Assembly (NCBI RefSeq): GCF_900105655.1
Contig: NZ_LT629787.1
Location: forward strand, 682,001 to 746,000
DNA length: 64,000 nucleotides
Source: Halopseudomonas salegens
Lineage (GTDB): Bacteria > Pseudomonadota > Gammaproteobacteria > Pseudomonadales > Pseudomonadaceae
Direction of reading: 5' to 3'
Shown here: positions 41,464 to 50,142 of the stretch, one piece after another
Layout: every line of letters begins with the position of its first letter
Numbering within the stretch: position 1 is the stretch's first letter
Notes under the pieces: model-generated
What the model was told of the DNA's origin: nothing
Database searches by the model: none
What the model saw: only the letters and a program-made list of their open reading frames with translations
Position numbers and translations under genes: made by a program

Positions 41464-42290
41464 TTGCGTGCTGCCAACAGCACATCGGCAGCAATACGCT
41501 CGCTACCATCATTCATGGTCATTTTGCCCAACTGGGAAATGCGGTCATAGCGGTTCAGGGCTATCTCGTGGTTCCGATAGTCCAGGCTCACACTATGAAT
41601 TCCGGCGTCTCGCAGACTACCGAGCTGTTGGCTGCCATCTATACGAAAACGCAATAATTGCAGCTGCTCGAAGACCTGGTCCTGCTGATCAATTCGTCCA
41701 TCACCGTTGTCATCAAGGCGCGCCAATTCGGCAAATCCATGGGCGGCCCCGTGCTGGTCGCCAAAGAGTTCTCGGCCATCGTCAATCCTGCCGTTGGTGT
41801 TGCGATCGAGTGCCAGCAGATAGTTTTCTCCCGTTGGTACGCTGATCTGTTGCAAGCGGCCATCGGCACTGAGGTCAAAGCTGACTCCGTGTTCCAGGCC
41901 GCTGGTGGTGATTGGGCCTCCGTCCAGGTTCAATATCAGTGGGTCAACCACTTCAGGCTCACGGTCTCCAATGTCGATCTCCAGGCTGCGTTGTTCAATA
42001 CTGAGCAGCACGGCGTCGACATCCGTTGTCAGTGGCGCCGTGTTCGTCACAGTGGCGACTGATTCAGGGGGTGGCGAGTCTGTTTGGGGCGGAGTGGGTG
42101 ACGGTGGAAGCGCGTCATTGCTATTGATCTTGAAGGTGCGACGCAGAATCTGGTAATTCAGACTCTGCTCTTTTGCTTGCTGCAGCCGAAGATCCAGGTC
42201 ATCAACAGCTTGCTCCGCAGCAGCTCCGCCTGAAGGAGCTGCCGGGCGGGAAGCCGGGGTGGTGCCGTGGGGCGGCAGTTGATCCAACAT
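41454..42290 (-). CDS. Hypothetical protein with two EF-hand-like calcium loops
   Basis: 278 residues. The N-terminal third is Pro/Ser/Thr-rich with a coiled patch (LDLRLQQAKEQSLNYQILRRTF); the middle is a beta-rich region beginning DPLILNLDGGPITTSG. Two dockerin/EF-hand-type loops follow: DRNTNGRIDDGRELFGD near residues 178-194 and DDNGDGRIDQQDQVFEQL near 207-224, each with D-x-N/D-x-D/N-G spacing for Ca2+. The C-terminal part resembles segments next to calcium-binding repeats in secreted Pseudomonas proteins. No Sec signal peptide is visible, so any export would be by another route. Function unknown; it is convergent with the 107-residue gene. Confidence 0.75.
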   Translation of the reverse strand: MLDQLPPHGTTPASRPAAPSGGAAAEQAVDDLDLRLQQAKEQSLNYQILRRTFKINSNDALPPSPTPPQTDSPPPESVATVTNTAPLTTDVDAVLLSIEQRSLEIDIGDREPEVVDPLILNLDGGPITTSGLEHGVSFDLSADGRLQQISVPTGENYLLALDRNTNGRIDDGRELFGDQHGAAHGFAELARLDDNGDGRIDQQDQVFEQLQLLRFRIDGSQQLGSLRDAGIHSVSLDYRNHEIALNRYDRISQLGKMTMNDGSERIAADVLLAARNYA

Positions 42291-42375
42291 AGGTTACACT
42301 CGCGGGCAACAGGGTTGTTGTAAGGCTATCGGCCTGAAAGACAATAACTTGATCAACTTTTGAGCATTTAGATGG

Positions 42376-43164
42376 ATGACAATGGCAGATGACATGCCTG
42401 TTGCAGTGATCACATGCACCCAGCCTGCCTGTCAGGCGCAGGCTGAAAAGCTGGCACAGGCTCTGGGCTTGCCACTGCAGCAATTACCAACCGGTCTTTA
42501 TTTGCAGGTAGCCGCTGACGGGCTGAGCTTGCACGATGCGGACAACCCTCAGCAAGGTGGTGTACGGGTGGACTTTGTTACGGGTAGCCAGGCTCACCGG
42601 CGCCAGTTTGGCGGGGGTGCCGGGCAAATGGTGGCGCGTGCAGTGGGGTGCCGAGGCGGGGTACGTCCCCATGTGCTGGATGCTACCGCCGGCCTGGGCC
42701 GTGATGCATTCGTACTTGCCAGTCTGGGCTGTGAGGTGACCTTGATCGAGCGTCAGCCCGTTATCGCAACCTTGTTGGCCGATGGTCTTGATCGCGCTCG
42801 AATGGCGGGTGGTGAAGTCGCCGAGATTGTTGCACGCATGACGCTGATCTGTGGTGATGCCATCGACCTGATCGACGACTGGCAGGGCGAACCCCCGCAG
42901 GTCATCCATCTGGATCCAATGTTCCCGCAGCGTGATAAATCGGCTTTGGTGAAAAAGGAAATGCGCCTGTTCAAGCCGCTGGCAGGTAGTGACGAGGATG
43001 CACCGCAATTACTGGCTGCCGCCCTGCAGCTGGCCAGCCATCGCGTGGTGGTCAAACGACCGCGCAAAGCGCCCGAGCTGGCTGGGCGACCGCCCAGCTC
43101 CGCATTGAGTGGTCAGTCCAGCCGTTACGATATCTATGGCATTCGCGCGCTGAACAAGCCCTGA
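42376..43164 (+). CDS. rsmJ: 16S rRNA (guanine-1516-N2)-methyltransferase
   Basis: SAM-dependent methyltransferase acting on G1516 of 16S rRNA. The family-specific motif [26 protein letters not shown] (about residues 100-125) is the SAM site, and [22 protein letters not shown] near 178-199 the catalytic DPMFP region. At 262 residues it is normal. Three in-frame ATGs (42376, 42382, 42391) cluster at the start; none has a strong Shine-Dalgarno, so the exact start is uncertain. It is convergent with rlmG, 2 bp apart. Confidence 0.93.
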   Translation: MTMADDMPVAVITCTQPACQAQAEKLAQALGLPLQQLPTGLYLQVAADGLSLHDADNPQQGGVRVDFVTGSQAHRRQFGGGAGQMVARAVGCRGGVRPHVLDATAGLGRDAFVLASLGCEVTLIERQPVIATLLADGLDRARMAGGEVAEIVARMTLICGDAIDLIDDWQGEPPQVIHLDPMFPQRDKSALVKKEMRLFKPLAGSDEDAPQLLAAALQLASHRVVVKRPRKAPELAGRPPSSALSGQSSRYDIYGIRALNKP

Positions 43165-43166
43165 GT

Positions 43167-44276
43167 TCAGGCGCGGGCGGCGAGCACGACAAATTTTGGA
43201 TGCGCGGCAACTTGCTCAACCCGGCTGAAATTGCGCTTCAGGGTGTTGTGATAGCCCAGATGCCGGTTGCCAACCACCAGCAGGCAGCCATCCGGGTTGA
43301 GTGCGCGGCGGCTGCCGGCAAACAAGCGCCGCGCAATGACATCGCCGATCACTTGCTGTTGGTGGAAAGGCGGGTTGCACAGGATCCAGTCAGCAGGCAT
43401 GCCTTGCCATTGCTGAAGACCGTCACGCACCTGAAAATCTGCTTCACGCTGACCAAAGGCCTGGCGGAAATTATGCTCGGCGCAGGCCACGGCAGCCCAG
43501 GACTCATCGACAAAGGTCAGCTTCGCCTGCGGGCTGTGCCAGGCGGCCATGATGCCCAGGGCGCCATTGCCACAACCGAGGTCAATGATATGACTGTCGC
43601 CAGCGCCTTGCGGAATCTGCGGCAAGAGTACCCGGGTGCCGATATCCAGACGTTCACGGGAAAATACGCCGGGGAAGTTCTCCAGCCCAAAAGGTGTGCC
43701 TTCCAGGGTATAGCAGCTGTTCTGTTTCGGGGCTGAGGGGGTCAGCTCCGGGTCCAGTGTGGCTGTCAGCAGGCGTGCTTTTTTCCACGCCAATGAAGCC
43801 TGGTAAGGGCCGATATATTGAGCCAACAGATCGCCAGCTGAGGGTGGCAAATGTTTCAGCATGGCGCCGGCCATCACCTGGGCGCCAGGTGCCAGCAGGG
43901 GGCGTAGTTGATACAACTGCTGTTCCAGCAGGGCCAGGCTTTTCGGAATGCGCAGCAACACCCGCTGATAGGTGCCTTGCGGCAGTTGCTGGCTGTTGAA
44001 GAAATGGATCCCGGTTGGCTCGAGCTGATTCGCCAGCAGATTATTTTGCAACGCCTGCCAGGCCAGCCATGAATCGCCCCAGGTGTGTGGGTTGCAAGCA
44101 TGCAGGGCGCAAGCCAGGGCACCAAAGCTGTCATTGATTATCAATGGCGAGGTGTCGGTGGGGGCCAGCGTCAGTTGTTGGAGTAGATAGCGGTCGGCAG
44201 CATCAGCGGCCACCAGGGTCCCGCTGCGATCTTCCGGATAGCGCTGCAGTGTCAGGTTGTCGAGGGTATGGGTCAT
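43167..44276 (-). CDS. rlmG: 23S rRNA (guanine-1835-N2)-methyltransferase RlmG
   Basis: SAM methyltransferase of the RlmG/RsmC type with two fused Rossmann-like domains, the first degenerate. The N-terminus (LTLQRYPED ... AADRYLLQQL) and IPKSLALLEQQL match E. coli RlmG more closely than RsmC. The active domain has IIDLGCGNGALGIMAA near residue 227-242 and the catalytic NPPFHQQ near 300-306. It is 369 residues long. It overlaps the upstream polyphosphate phosphotransferase gene by 4 bp (ATGA), so it is the third gene of the EAL-Pap-RlmG unit. RsmC is the alternative name if the target differs. Confidence 0.88.
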   Translation of the reverse strand: MTHTLDNLTLQRYPEDRSGTLVAADAADRYLLQQLTLAPTDTSPLIINDSFGALACALHACNPHTWGDSWLAWQALQNNLLANQLEPTGIHFFNSQQLPQGTYQRVLLRIPKSLALLEQQLYQLRPLLAPGAQVMAGAMLKHLPPSAGDLLAQYIGPYQASLAWKKARLLTATLDPELTPSAPKQNSCYTLEGTPFGLENFPGVFSRERLDIGTRVLLPQIPQGAGDSHIIDLGCGNGALGIMAAWHSPQAKLTFVDESWAAVACAEHNFRQAFGQREADFQVRDGLQQWQGMPADWILCNPPFHQQQVIGDVIARRLFAGSRRALNPDGCLLVVGNRHLGYHNTLKRNFSRVEQVAAHPKFVVLAARA

Positions 44277-45739
44277 TGCTTTTTGCCGCGCTCCAGCCTT
44301 TGTTCCAGTTGCTCGCAGACAATTTTAAGTGCCTCGACACGGGCGTGGCGCTTGTCTTCTGACGAGAGCAGATACCAGGGTGCGTGCCTGGTGCTGGTAT
44401 GCGCCACCATATCATTCACGGCCTGTTCATAGGCTGGCCATTTCTCGCGGTTGCGCCAGTCTTCATCAGTCAGTTTGTAGCGCTTGACACTTGATTTCTC
44501 GCGCGCCTTGAAGCGACGCAATTGTTCTTCCTCGGTGATCGCCAGCCAGAACTTTATTACCAGGGTGCCGGATTGATGCAATTGCTGTTCAAAGTCGTTG
44601 ATTTCCTGATAGGCCTGTTGCCAGCGTGTTGCCGGGCAAAAGCCTTCTACCCGTTCGACCAGTACGCGGCCGTAGTGGCTGCGATCAAAAATGACCACAT
44701 TGCCCGGCGCCGGAATGCGTTTCCAGAAACGCAGCAGGTAGGGTTGAGTGGCTTCTTCTGCGGTGGGCGCTGCGGTACCATGCACCCGCAGGTGACGAGG
44801 GTCCAGACATTGAGTAATGCGTCTTATGGTGCCGCCCTTGCCCGCAGCATCACTGCCTTCAAACACCAGTAGCAGGCTGTGACGATTGAAACGCGGGTGC
44901 CGTACCAGTTCGCGTAGACGGGCTTGCCAGGTCTCCAGCTGTTCCTTGTAATCATCCTTGCTCAGGCGGGCACTGTAATCCAGCTCCTGCAGTACCCGGT
45001 GGGTCGCACCCGGCCAATCGGACACTGGTGGCTGGCTCTCCTGAGTGTCGGCTTCAAGGCGTTGCTGCAGGGTATCAAGGATGATTTCAGCGACGCGAAT
45101 ATCCCGGTAATTTTCATCACTGCTTTGTACCCTGATCCAGGGCGCTGCCTCGGTCGAGGTCAGGTGCTCCATGCGTTGAGCAGCATCGCGTACCTGGTCA
45201 TAGTCGGCGGCGCTGAAATCACCCCACTCGCGCATCGCCACGGTTTGTTTGAAGGTGTCCGCGCTGGGCTTTTTGCTCGTATCCGGTCCGGTAAGATGCA
45301 GCCAGAGTTTGACAATGCTGACGCCCTCGCGCGTGAGCAGGGTCTCGAAGCGGACAATTTCTTCCATAGCTGACTGGAAGTGGGCTTCACTGATCTGCCC
45401 GCGGCTGAAACGCATCAATGGTTGGTGGTACCAGGAACCCAGATAGAAGCCCAGTTCACCCGAGGGCGGCAGGGTACGCCAGTAGCGCCACAAGCGGGGC
45501 ATACGTTTTTCAATACCGGCAGGCAGGTTGAACGCTCGGGTATTCAAACGGCGGGTATCGAGCCAGCCATAAAAGGTGTAGATGAGTTCGGCTTTGCCGG
45601 CAAAATCGTTACCGCTGATCAGAATGAGAACCGGGCCACCTTGCTGGCGTTTGAGCTCGAACTGGGCATCCAGTAGAGCCTCTTTGAGTTCTTCGCTGCG
45701 CTGTTTATAGGTTTTTTTGTCCAATGACTGCTCAGGCAT
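44273..45739 (-). CDS. pap: Polyphosphate:AMP phosphotransferase (two-domain PPK2)
   Basis: PPK2-family enzyme expected to phosphorylate AMP (or other nucleotides) using polyphosphate. The start at 45739 (MPEQSLDKKTYKQRSEEL) removes an unconserved upstream extension and overlaps the EAL gene stop by 8 bp. Two PPK2 modules are present: the N-terminal one with a Walker-A-like ISGNDFAGKAELIYTF near residue 42, and the C-terminal one with FEGSDAAGKGGTIRR near 295 plus the lid and Walker B segments FWKRIPAPGNVVIFDRSHYGRVLVERV. The two-domain, 488-residue architecture is that of the class II enzyme Pap (about 500 aa in P. aeruginosa). In the N-terminal copy the GKGG is replaced by GKAE, suggesting only the second module is catalytic. 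Confidence 0.9.
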   Translation of the reverse strand: MPEQSLDKKTYKQRSEELKEALLDAQFELKRQQGGPVLILISGNDFAGKAELIYTFYGWLDTRRLNTRAFNLPAGIEKRMPRLWRYWRTLPPSGELGFYLGSWYHQPLMRFSRGQISEAHFQSAMEEIVRFETLLTREGVSIVKLWLHLTGPDTSKKPSADTFKQTVAMREWGDFSAADYDQVRDAAQRMEHLTSTEAAPWIRVQSSDENYRDIRVAEIILDTLQQRLEADTQESQPPVSDWPGATHRVLQELDYSARLSKDDYKEQLETWQARLRELVRHPRFNRHSLLLVFEGSDAAGKGGTIRRITQCLDPRHLRVHGTAAPTAEEATQPYLLRFWKRIPAPGNVVIFDRSHYGRVLVERVEGFCPATRWQQAYQEINDFEQQLHQSGTLVIKFWLAITEEEQLRRFKAREKSSVKRYKLTDEDWRNREKWPAYEQAVNDMVAHTSTRHAPWYLLSSEDKRHARVEALKIVCEQLEQRLERGKKQ

Positions 45740-46496
45740 AAGCTGGCCAGTTGACCTCGGGCAGATGTTTGAAGCCGGGCTTGGCAAGCAGGTACCCCTG
45801 AAACAGGTTGACGCCCAGGTTGTTGAGAAGATCCAGTTCGGCCCTGGTTTCAACACCTTCGGCGATCACGTCGATCTCCAGGGTTTTGCAAACGCCGAGA
45901 ATGCCCTGAACGATGGCCTGGCGAACCTTGTCCTGATTGATGTCACGCACCAGTGCCATATCCAGTTTGATGATATCGGGCTGAAACTCGGCCAGCAGAT
46001 TAAGCCCGGAATAGCCGGCACCAAAATCATCGATTGCGGTCTTGAAACCCTGACGCTTGTATTCGGTCATGATGCTTTTCAGGTGATTCTTGTCGACCAG
46101 TTCTTCGTTCTCTGTGATTTCAAAGATCAGACGATTGGTCGGGAAGTTGAACTGGCGTGCTGCCTCGAGGGTAGCCCGTATGCAGGTTGCTGCCTGATAT
46201 ACCGCGTTGGGCAAGAAATTGATGCTGATAAAGCAGGGCACGTTCAACTCGGCAGCCAGCTTGACTGCGGTAACCCGGCAGGTCTGGTCAAAGGCATAGC
46301 GGTTGGTTTCGTTGACCCGTGAGAGAATGCTGCCTGCACCGCTCCCATCGGTACCGCGCACCAGGGCTTCATAGGCAAATATACTGCGGTCGCGCAGGTC
46401 AACGATGGGCTGGAAAGCCATGGTAATGTCGAAGTCAAGGCCTTCACCATCGCGGCAGGCATTACACGGCGGCACAGTCGGGTTGTCACGATTCAT
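45732..46496 (-). CDS. Stand-alone EAL-domain c-di-GMP phosphodiesterase
   Basis: 254-residue protein consisting almost only of an EAL domain. Start chosen at 46496, since AAGGA lies 9 bp upstream of that ATG; the ATG at 46517 would add seven residues upstream of this site. Catalytic residues appear intact: EAL in YEALVRG, the Asn in SINFLPN, EITENE, the DDFGAGYSGL loop, the Lys in IIKLDM, and EGVET. A short N-terminal CNAC pair could bind metal or form a disulfide. It heads the operon with pap and rlmG and diverges from the glycosyltransferase. No sensor domain or membrane segment is present, so its signal must come from expression or partners. Confidence 0.88.
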   Translation of the reverse strand: MNRDNPTVPPCNACRDGEGLDFDITMAFQPIVDLRDRSIFAYEALVRGTDGSGAGSILSRVNETNRYAFDQTCRVTAVKLAAELNVPCFISINFLPNAVYQAATCIRATLEAARQFNFPTNRLIFEITENEELVDKNHLKSIMTEYKRQGFKTAIDDFGAGYSGLNLLAEFQPDIIKLDMALVRDINQDKVRQAIVQGILGVCKTLEIDVIAEGVETRAELDLLNNLGVNLFQGYLLAKPGFKHLPEVNWPAYA

Positions 46497-46655
46497 GCAG
46501 TTAATTCCTTGGCACAATGTGTTTCAGTATAGAAGGTTTAGCCGGGCTTGTATCAGCTGTCGACCTGCTATGGACATGATTACATTTTGCTATTGTGATT
46601 TCAGTCTGCTTGGTGGTGTGGCTTTTGGCCATTACCCAGGGTCATTGTCTCCAGA

Positions 46656-46700
46656 CTAACATCTATCTGTCATCCGTGTGTCATGCGGCATTTGCATAGT
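46656..46700 (+). promoter_or_regulatory. PHO-box-like promoter upstream of the glycosyltransferase
   Basis: Three 7-bp direct repeats spaced exactly 11 bp apart: CTAACAT (46656-46662), CTGTCAT (46667-46673) and GTGTCAT (46678-46684). The PhoB consensus is two CTGTCAT-like repeats with a 4-bp spacer, as here, though the spacer CCGT is less A/T-rich than usual. A -10-like CATAGT (46695-46700) follows the last repeat by 10 bp, the usual geometry when PhoB replaces the -35 contact. Predicted transcription start is near 46707. Confidence 0.55.
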
Positions 46701-46706
46701 GAGTCT

Positions 46707-47990
46707 ATGAAAACGCCCATGACCTTTACCGCTCTTTCCCGGTTGCCAACTCAGCCAGAGCTGGCAACACCGTCGGCCAGCGGCGTCGGGGAATCGATTC
46801 GTCAGCAACATCTCGTTATCGTGACTGAAACCTTTGCTCCCGAGATCAATGGCGTTGCTCACACATTGTTGCAGTTGTGTCGGGGTTTGCTGGCACAGGG
46901 GTACCGGGTATCGGTTATTCGGCCAGAGCAAGCGATTGACCGGCAGTTGCCGGGCCATGCCGTTGATCAGGGCTGGTGTCATGATCAACTACTGGTGTCT
47001 GGAGTACCTTTGCCGGGCTATCGTGATCTGAAGTTTGGTCTGGCCAGTCGATGGCACTTGCAACGCTGGCTGAGTGAACGCTCGGTCGATGCCGTCTATG
47101 TGGCCACACAGGGGCCGCTCGGCCTGGCGGCTGTGCGCGCTGCCAGGCATTTGCAAGTCCGGGTGTGCTCAGGATTTCACACCAATTTCCATAGTTATAC
47201 GCATCATTATCGGGTGGGGTTTCTGGATCTCTGGCTGCGTCGTTACTGCCGCTGGTTCCATAATCAGACTGCTCTGACCCTGGTGCCGTCTCGGCAGAGT
47301 GCGGTGCAACTGGAGACCATGGGTATCGATCCCTGTGCACTCTGGAGTCGTGGTGTGAATTGTCAGTTGTTTGATCCGCAGCGTCGTGACCCTGCTTTGC
47401 GAGCCGAATGGGGCGTGGGTGCAGATATGCCGGTCTTGTTGTATGTCGGTCGCCTGGCTGCAGAGAAGAACCTGCCACTGGCGCTGCGCAGTTATGCCCA
47501 GGTGAAGATGCGTTATCCGGCGGCACGCCTGATTCTGGTGGGTGACGGTCCCTTGCGCGCTGAGTTGGCACGTGATTACCCGGATGTGGTCTTTGCCGGG
47601 GTACAACGTGGCGATGATCTGGCCCGTTATTACGCCAGTGCAGATATTTTTCTCTTTCCCAGCCTGACCGACACCTTTGGCAATGTCGTTCTCGAGGCCA
47701 TGGCCAGCGGTCTGGCGGTTGTTGCTTACGACATGGCTGCGGCACACGAGCATCTGCGGCAGGCCCACAATGGCCTGACCATGCCTGCCGGTGACGAAGC
47801 GGGATTTGTCGCGGCAGCCGAGCGTCTGTACCGCGAAACCGAACTCTGTCGGCGTCTGCGTCAGCAAGCCCGGCATGATGCCTTGACGCTTGGCTGGGCA
47901 CAGCAGGTCAGCCGTTTTACCCAATTGCTGCTCAACTCATCGCAGGAGGTAAGCCGCTATGGCGACAAGTCGCGTGACACGCTGGTTTGA
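46707..47990 (+). CDS. Glycosyltransferase family 4 protein (SQD2/MgtA/Agt-like)
   Basis: GT-B glycosyltransferase. It has an N-terminal acceptor domain starting at VIVTETFAPEINGVAHTL, the His-rich FHTNFHSYTHHYRVG segment, and a C-terminal nucleotide-sugar domain with LLYVGRLAAEKNLPLALRSY, LVGDGPLR and FPSLTDTFGNVVLEAMASGLAVVAYD (EX7E). The TETFAPEINGVA and TDTFGN signatures are those of the sulfoquinovosyldiacylglycerol synthase/mannosyltransferase MgtA subgroup, so a lipid acceptor such as diacylglycerol is likely. The ATG at 46683 overlaps the PHO-box-like repeat, so 46707 or 46719 is preferred; neither has a clear Shine-Dalgarno. The last 32 bp overlap the PAP2 gene. Confidence 0.82.
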   Translation: MKTPMTFTALSRLPTQPELATPSASGVGESIRQQHLVIVTETFAPEINGVAHTLLQLCRGLLAQGYRVSVIRPEQAIDRQLPGHAVDQGWCHDQLLVSGVPLPGYRDLKFGLASRWHLQRWLSERSVDAVYVATQGPLGLAAVRAARHLQVRVCSGFHTNFHSYTHHYRVGFLDLWLRRYCRWFHNQTALTLVPSRQSAVQLETMGIDPCALWSRGVNCQLFDPQRRDPALRAEWGVGADMPVLLYVGRLAAEKNLPLALRSYAQVKMRYPAARLILVGDGPLRAELARDYPDVVFAGVQRGDDLARYYASADIFLFPSLTDTFGNVVLEAMASGLAVVAYDMAAAHEHLRQAHNGLTMPAGDEAGFVAAAERLYRETELCRRLRQQARHDALTLGWAQQVSRFTQLLLNSSQEVSRYGDKSRDTLV

Positions 47991-48516
47991 ACGGGTTGAT
48001 CAGCGCGAGTTTGTGTGGTGCCAGACGGTCAATCAGGCGCTGCGTTGTTCCTGGTTGTATGGATACTTTCGCTGGGTCAGTCGCCTGGGTGATGGCTGGT
48101 TGTGGTATGCCCTGATTCTCGCGTTGCCCTGGCTGGTTCCTGAGGGTGGCATGGGTGTGGCGCTGCTGCTGGCCAGCTGCGGAATCAGTTGCACCTTGGT
48201 GTACAAGCTGCTCAAACGCTGGCTGATCCGCGAACGACCCTTTATTTCCTTTCCGGTGATAGATTGCGGTATTCCACCCCTGGATCGTTACAGCTTTCCC
48301 TCCGGGCACACGCTGCATGCTGTCTGTTTTACTGTGCTGTTGGCCCTGACATTGCCTGGACTGGCCTTGCTGGTATTGCCCTTTACTCTCAGTGTTGCAG
48401 CCTCACGGGTGGTGCTGGGGCTGCATTACCCCAGTGATGTACTGGCTGGCGCGATTATCGGCAGTGGCCTGGGTCTGCTTGGCTACGCGGTGTTAGCCGA
48501 GATATTGCTGGGTTGA
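47959..48516 (+). CDS. PAP2-family membrane phosphatase
   Basis: 185-residue integral membrane lipid phosphatase of the PAP2/undecaprenyl-diphosphatase superfamily, with about five membrane helices. All three catalytic motifs are complete: KRWLIRERP (KX6RP, near residue 90), YSFPSGHTLHA (PSGH, near 115) and SRVVLGLHYPSD (SRX5HX3D, near 150). The ATG at 47959 has AGGAGG upstream inside the glycosyltransferase gene, so the two are coupled. Candidate substrates are phosphatidate (giving diacylglycerol for the upstream glycosyltransferase), phosphatidylglycerophosphate or undecaprenyl pyrophosphate; the sequence does not decide. Confidence 0.88.
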   Translation: MATSRVTRWFERVDQREFVWCQTVNQALRCSWLYGYFRWVSRLGDGWLWYALILALPWLVPEGGMGVALLLASCGISCTLVYKLLKRWLIRERPFISFPVIDCGIPPLDRYSFPSGHTLHAVCFTVLLALTLPGLALLVLPFTLSVAASRVVLGLHYPSDVLAGAIIGSGLGLLGYAVLAEILLG

Positions 48517-48632
48517 ACCGGCAAGTGCTTTCACTCGGCGCCGCCCATAAGATTGTTCCATTGACCCGGTGATAGTAGTCTGCTGTTTTTCGCGACCATG
48601 GTGGTTGCCCAAGACGGAGACTCGACGCCCCG

Positions 48633-50003
48633 ATGGCCAAAGCAAAGCGACTCTATGGCTGCACAGAATGTGGTGCCACCTTTACCAAGTGGGCCGGTCA
48701 GTGTGGTGAGTGCAAGGCCTGGAACTCCCTGGTCGAGACCGTGATCGACACTACACCGACTGGCGGTAGCTCTGCACGTGTGAGCAATTGGGCCGGGCAG
48801 CAGGCCGAGGTGAAAACCCTGGCGGAAGTCTCCAGTGTCGAGGTTCCACGTCAGGCCAGCGGCTCTTCCGAGCTGGATCGCGTACTGGGTGGGGGGTTGG
48901 TGCCGGGCTCCGTGGTGCTGATTGGTGGCGACCCGGGTATCGGCAAATCAACCATTCTGTTGCAGACCCTGTGTCGTCTGGCCCAGGACATTCCGGCGCT
49001 GTATATCACCGGTGAAGAGTCTCAGCAGCAAGTAGCCATGCGAGCGCGCCGCTTGAGTCTGCCGGAAGATCGACTGCGGGTGATGACCGAAACCTGCATC
49101 GAGAGCATTATCGCTACCGCGCAACGGGAAAAGCCTGCGGTTATGGTGGTTGATTCGATCCAGACCATATTTACCGAACAACTGCAGTCGGCTCCTGGCG
49201 GCGTCGCGCAGGTGCGAGAAAGTGCGGCCCTGCTGGTGCGTTTTGCCAAACAAAGCAATACGGCGATCTTTCTCGTTGGTCATGTGACCAAGGAAGGTGC
49301 CCTGGCCGGCCCGCGGGTGCTCGAGCATATGGTTGATACCGTGCTCTATTTCGAAGGCGAGGCTGATGGCCGCTTACGCATGTTGCGGGCGGTGAAAAAC
49401 CGTTTTGGTGCGATCAACGAGCTGGGTGTGTTCGCCATGACCGACAAGGGACTGAAGGAAGTGGCCAACCCTTCGGCGATTTTTCTCTCGCGCTACGAAG
49501 CACCCATCCCTGGCAGCGTGGTGATGTCGACCTGGGAAGGCTCGCGGCCGATGCTGGTAGAAGTGCAGGCCCTGGTGGATAGCAGTCACCTGGGCAATCC
49601 GCGCCGGGTCACCCTGGGCCTGGACCAGAACCGCCTGGCCATGTTGCTTGCTGTACTGCACCGTCATGGTGGTGTGGCCACCTATGATCAGGACGTGTTT
49701 GTCAACGTAGTGGGCGGAGTCAAGGTGCTGGAGACCGCCGCTGACCTGGCGTTGATTGCCGCCGTGATGTCGAGCCTGCGCAACCGCCCCTTGCCAATGG
49801 ATCTGATGGTGTTTGGAGAGCTGGGGTTGTCAGGTGAGGTACGCCCGGTACCCAGCGGCCAGGAACGCCTTAAGGAAGCTGCCAAGCATGGCTTTACCCG
49901 CGCCATCGTGCCCAAGGCCAACGCCCCCAAGGACTCACCCAAGGGCATGACGGTGATCGGGGTTACCCGGTTGGATGAGGCGTTGAATGCGGTGTTCGAT
50001 TGA
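48633..50003 (+). CDS. radA: DNA repair protein RadA
   Basis: RecA-like ATPase/helicase that drives branch migration of recombination intermediates. It has a zinc finger C10-C13-C24-C27, the Walker A loop GGDPGIGKST near residue 92, the RadA-specific KNRFG motif near 250, and a C-terminal Lon-protease-like domain (DVFVNVVGG ... LGLSGEVRPVPSGQERLKEA). At 456 residues it is normal. A weak promoter (TTGTTC, 17 bp, TAGTCT) may lie in the 116-bp gap upstream. The neighbouring PilZ gene on the opposite strand matches the radA-mapZ order of P. aeruginosa. Confidence 0.97.
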   Translation: MAKAKRLYGCTECGATFTKWAGQCGECKAWNSLVETVIDTTPTGGSSARVSNWAGQQAEVKTLAEVSSVEVPRQASGSSELDRVLGGGLVPGSVVLIGGDPGIGKSTILLQTLCRLAQDIPALYITGEESQQQVAMRARRLSLPEDRLRVMTETCIESIIATAQREKPAVMVVDSIQTIFTEQLQSAPGGVAQVRESAALLVRFAKQSNTAIFLVGHVTKEGALAGPRVLEHMVDTVLYFEGEADGRLRMLRAVKNRFGAINELGVFAMTDKGLKEVANPSAIFLSRYEAPIPGSVVMSTWEGSRPMLVEVQALVDSSHLGNPRRVTLGLDQNRLAMLLAVLHRHGGVATYDQDVFVNVVGGVKVLETAADLALIAAVMSSLRNRPLPMDLMVFGELGLSGEVRPVPSGQERLKEAAKHGFTRAIVPKANAPKDSPKGMTVIGVTRLDEALNAVFD

Positions 50004-50142
50004 AAAGGAAAAGACCCTTGAGGTTTGAAGCCGGAAGCTTGAAGCCTGATATTGGCGTGGGTTGATGGGCCAGGGCTGCAGTTCTGGGCGATGTCTGTTT
50101 CTGGCATTGCACCCAGGCATGATTTTCCAGCCTTCAGCGGGT

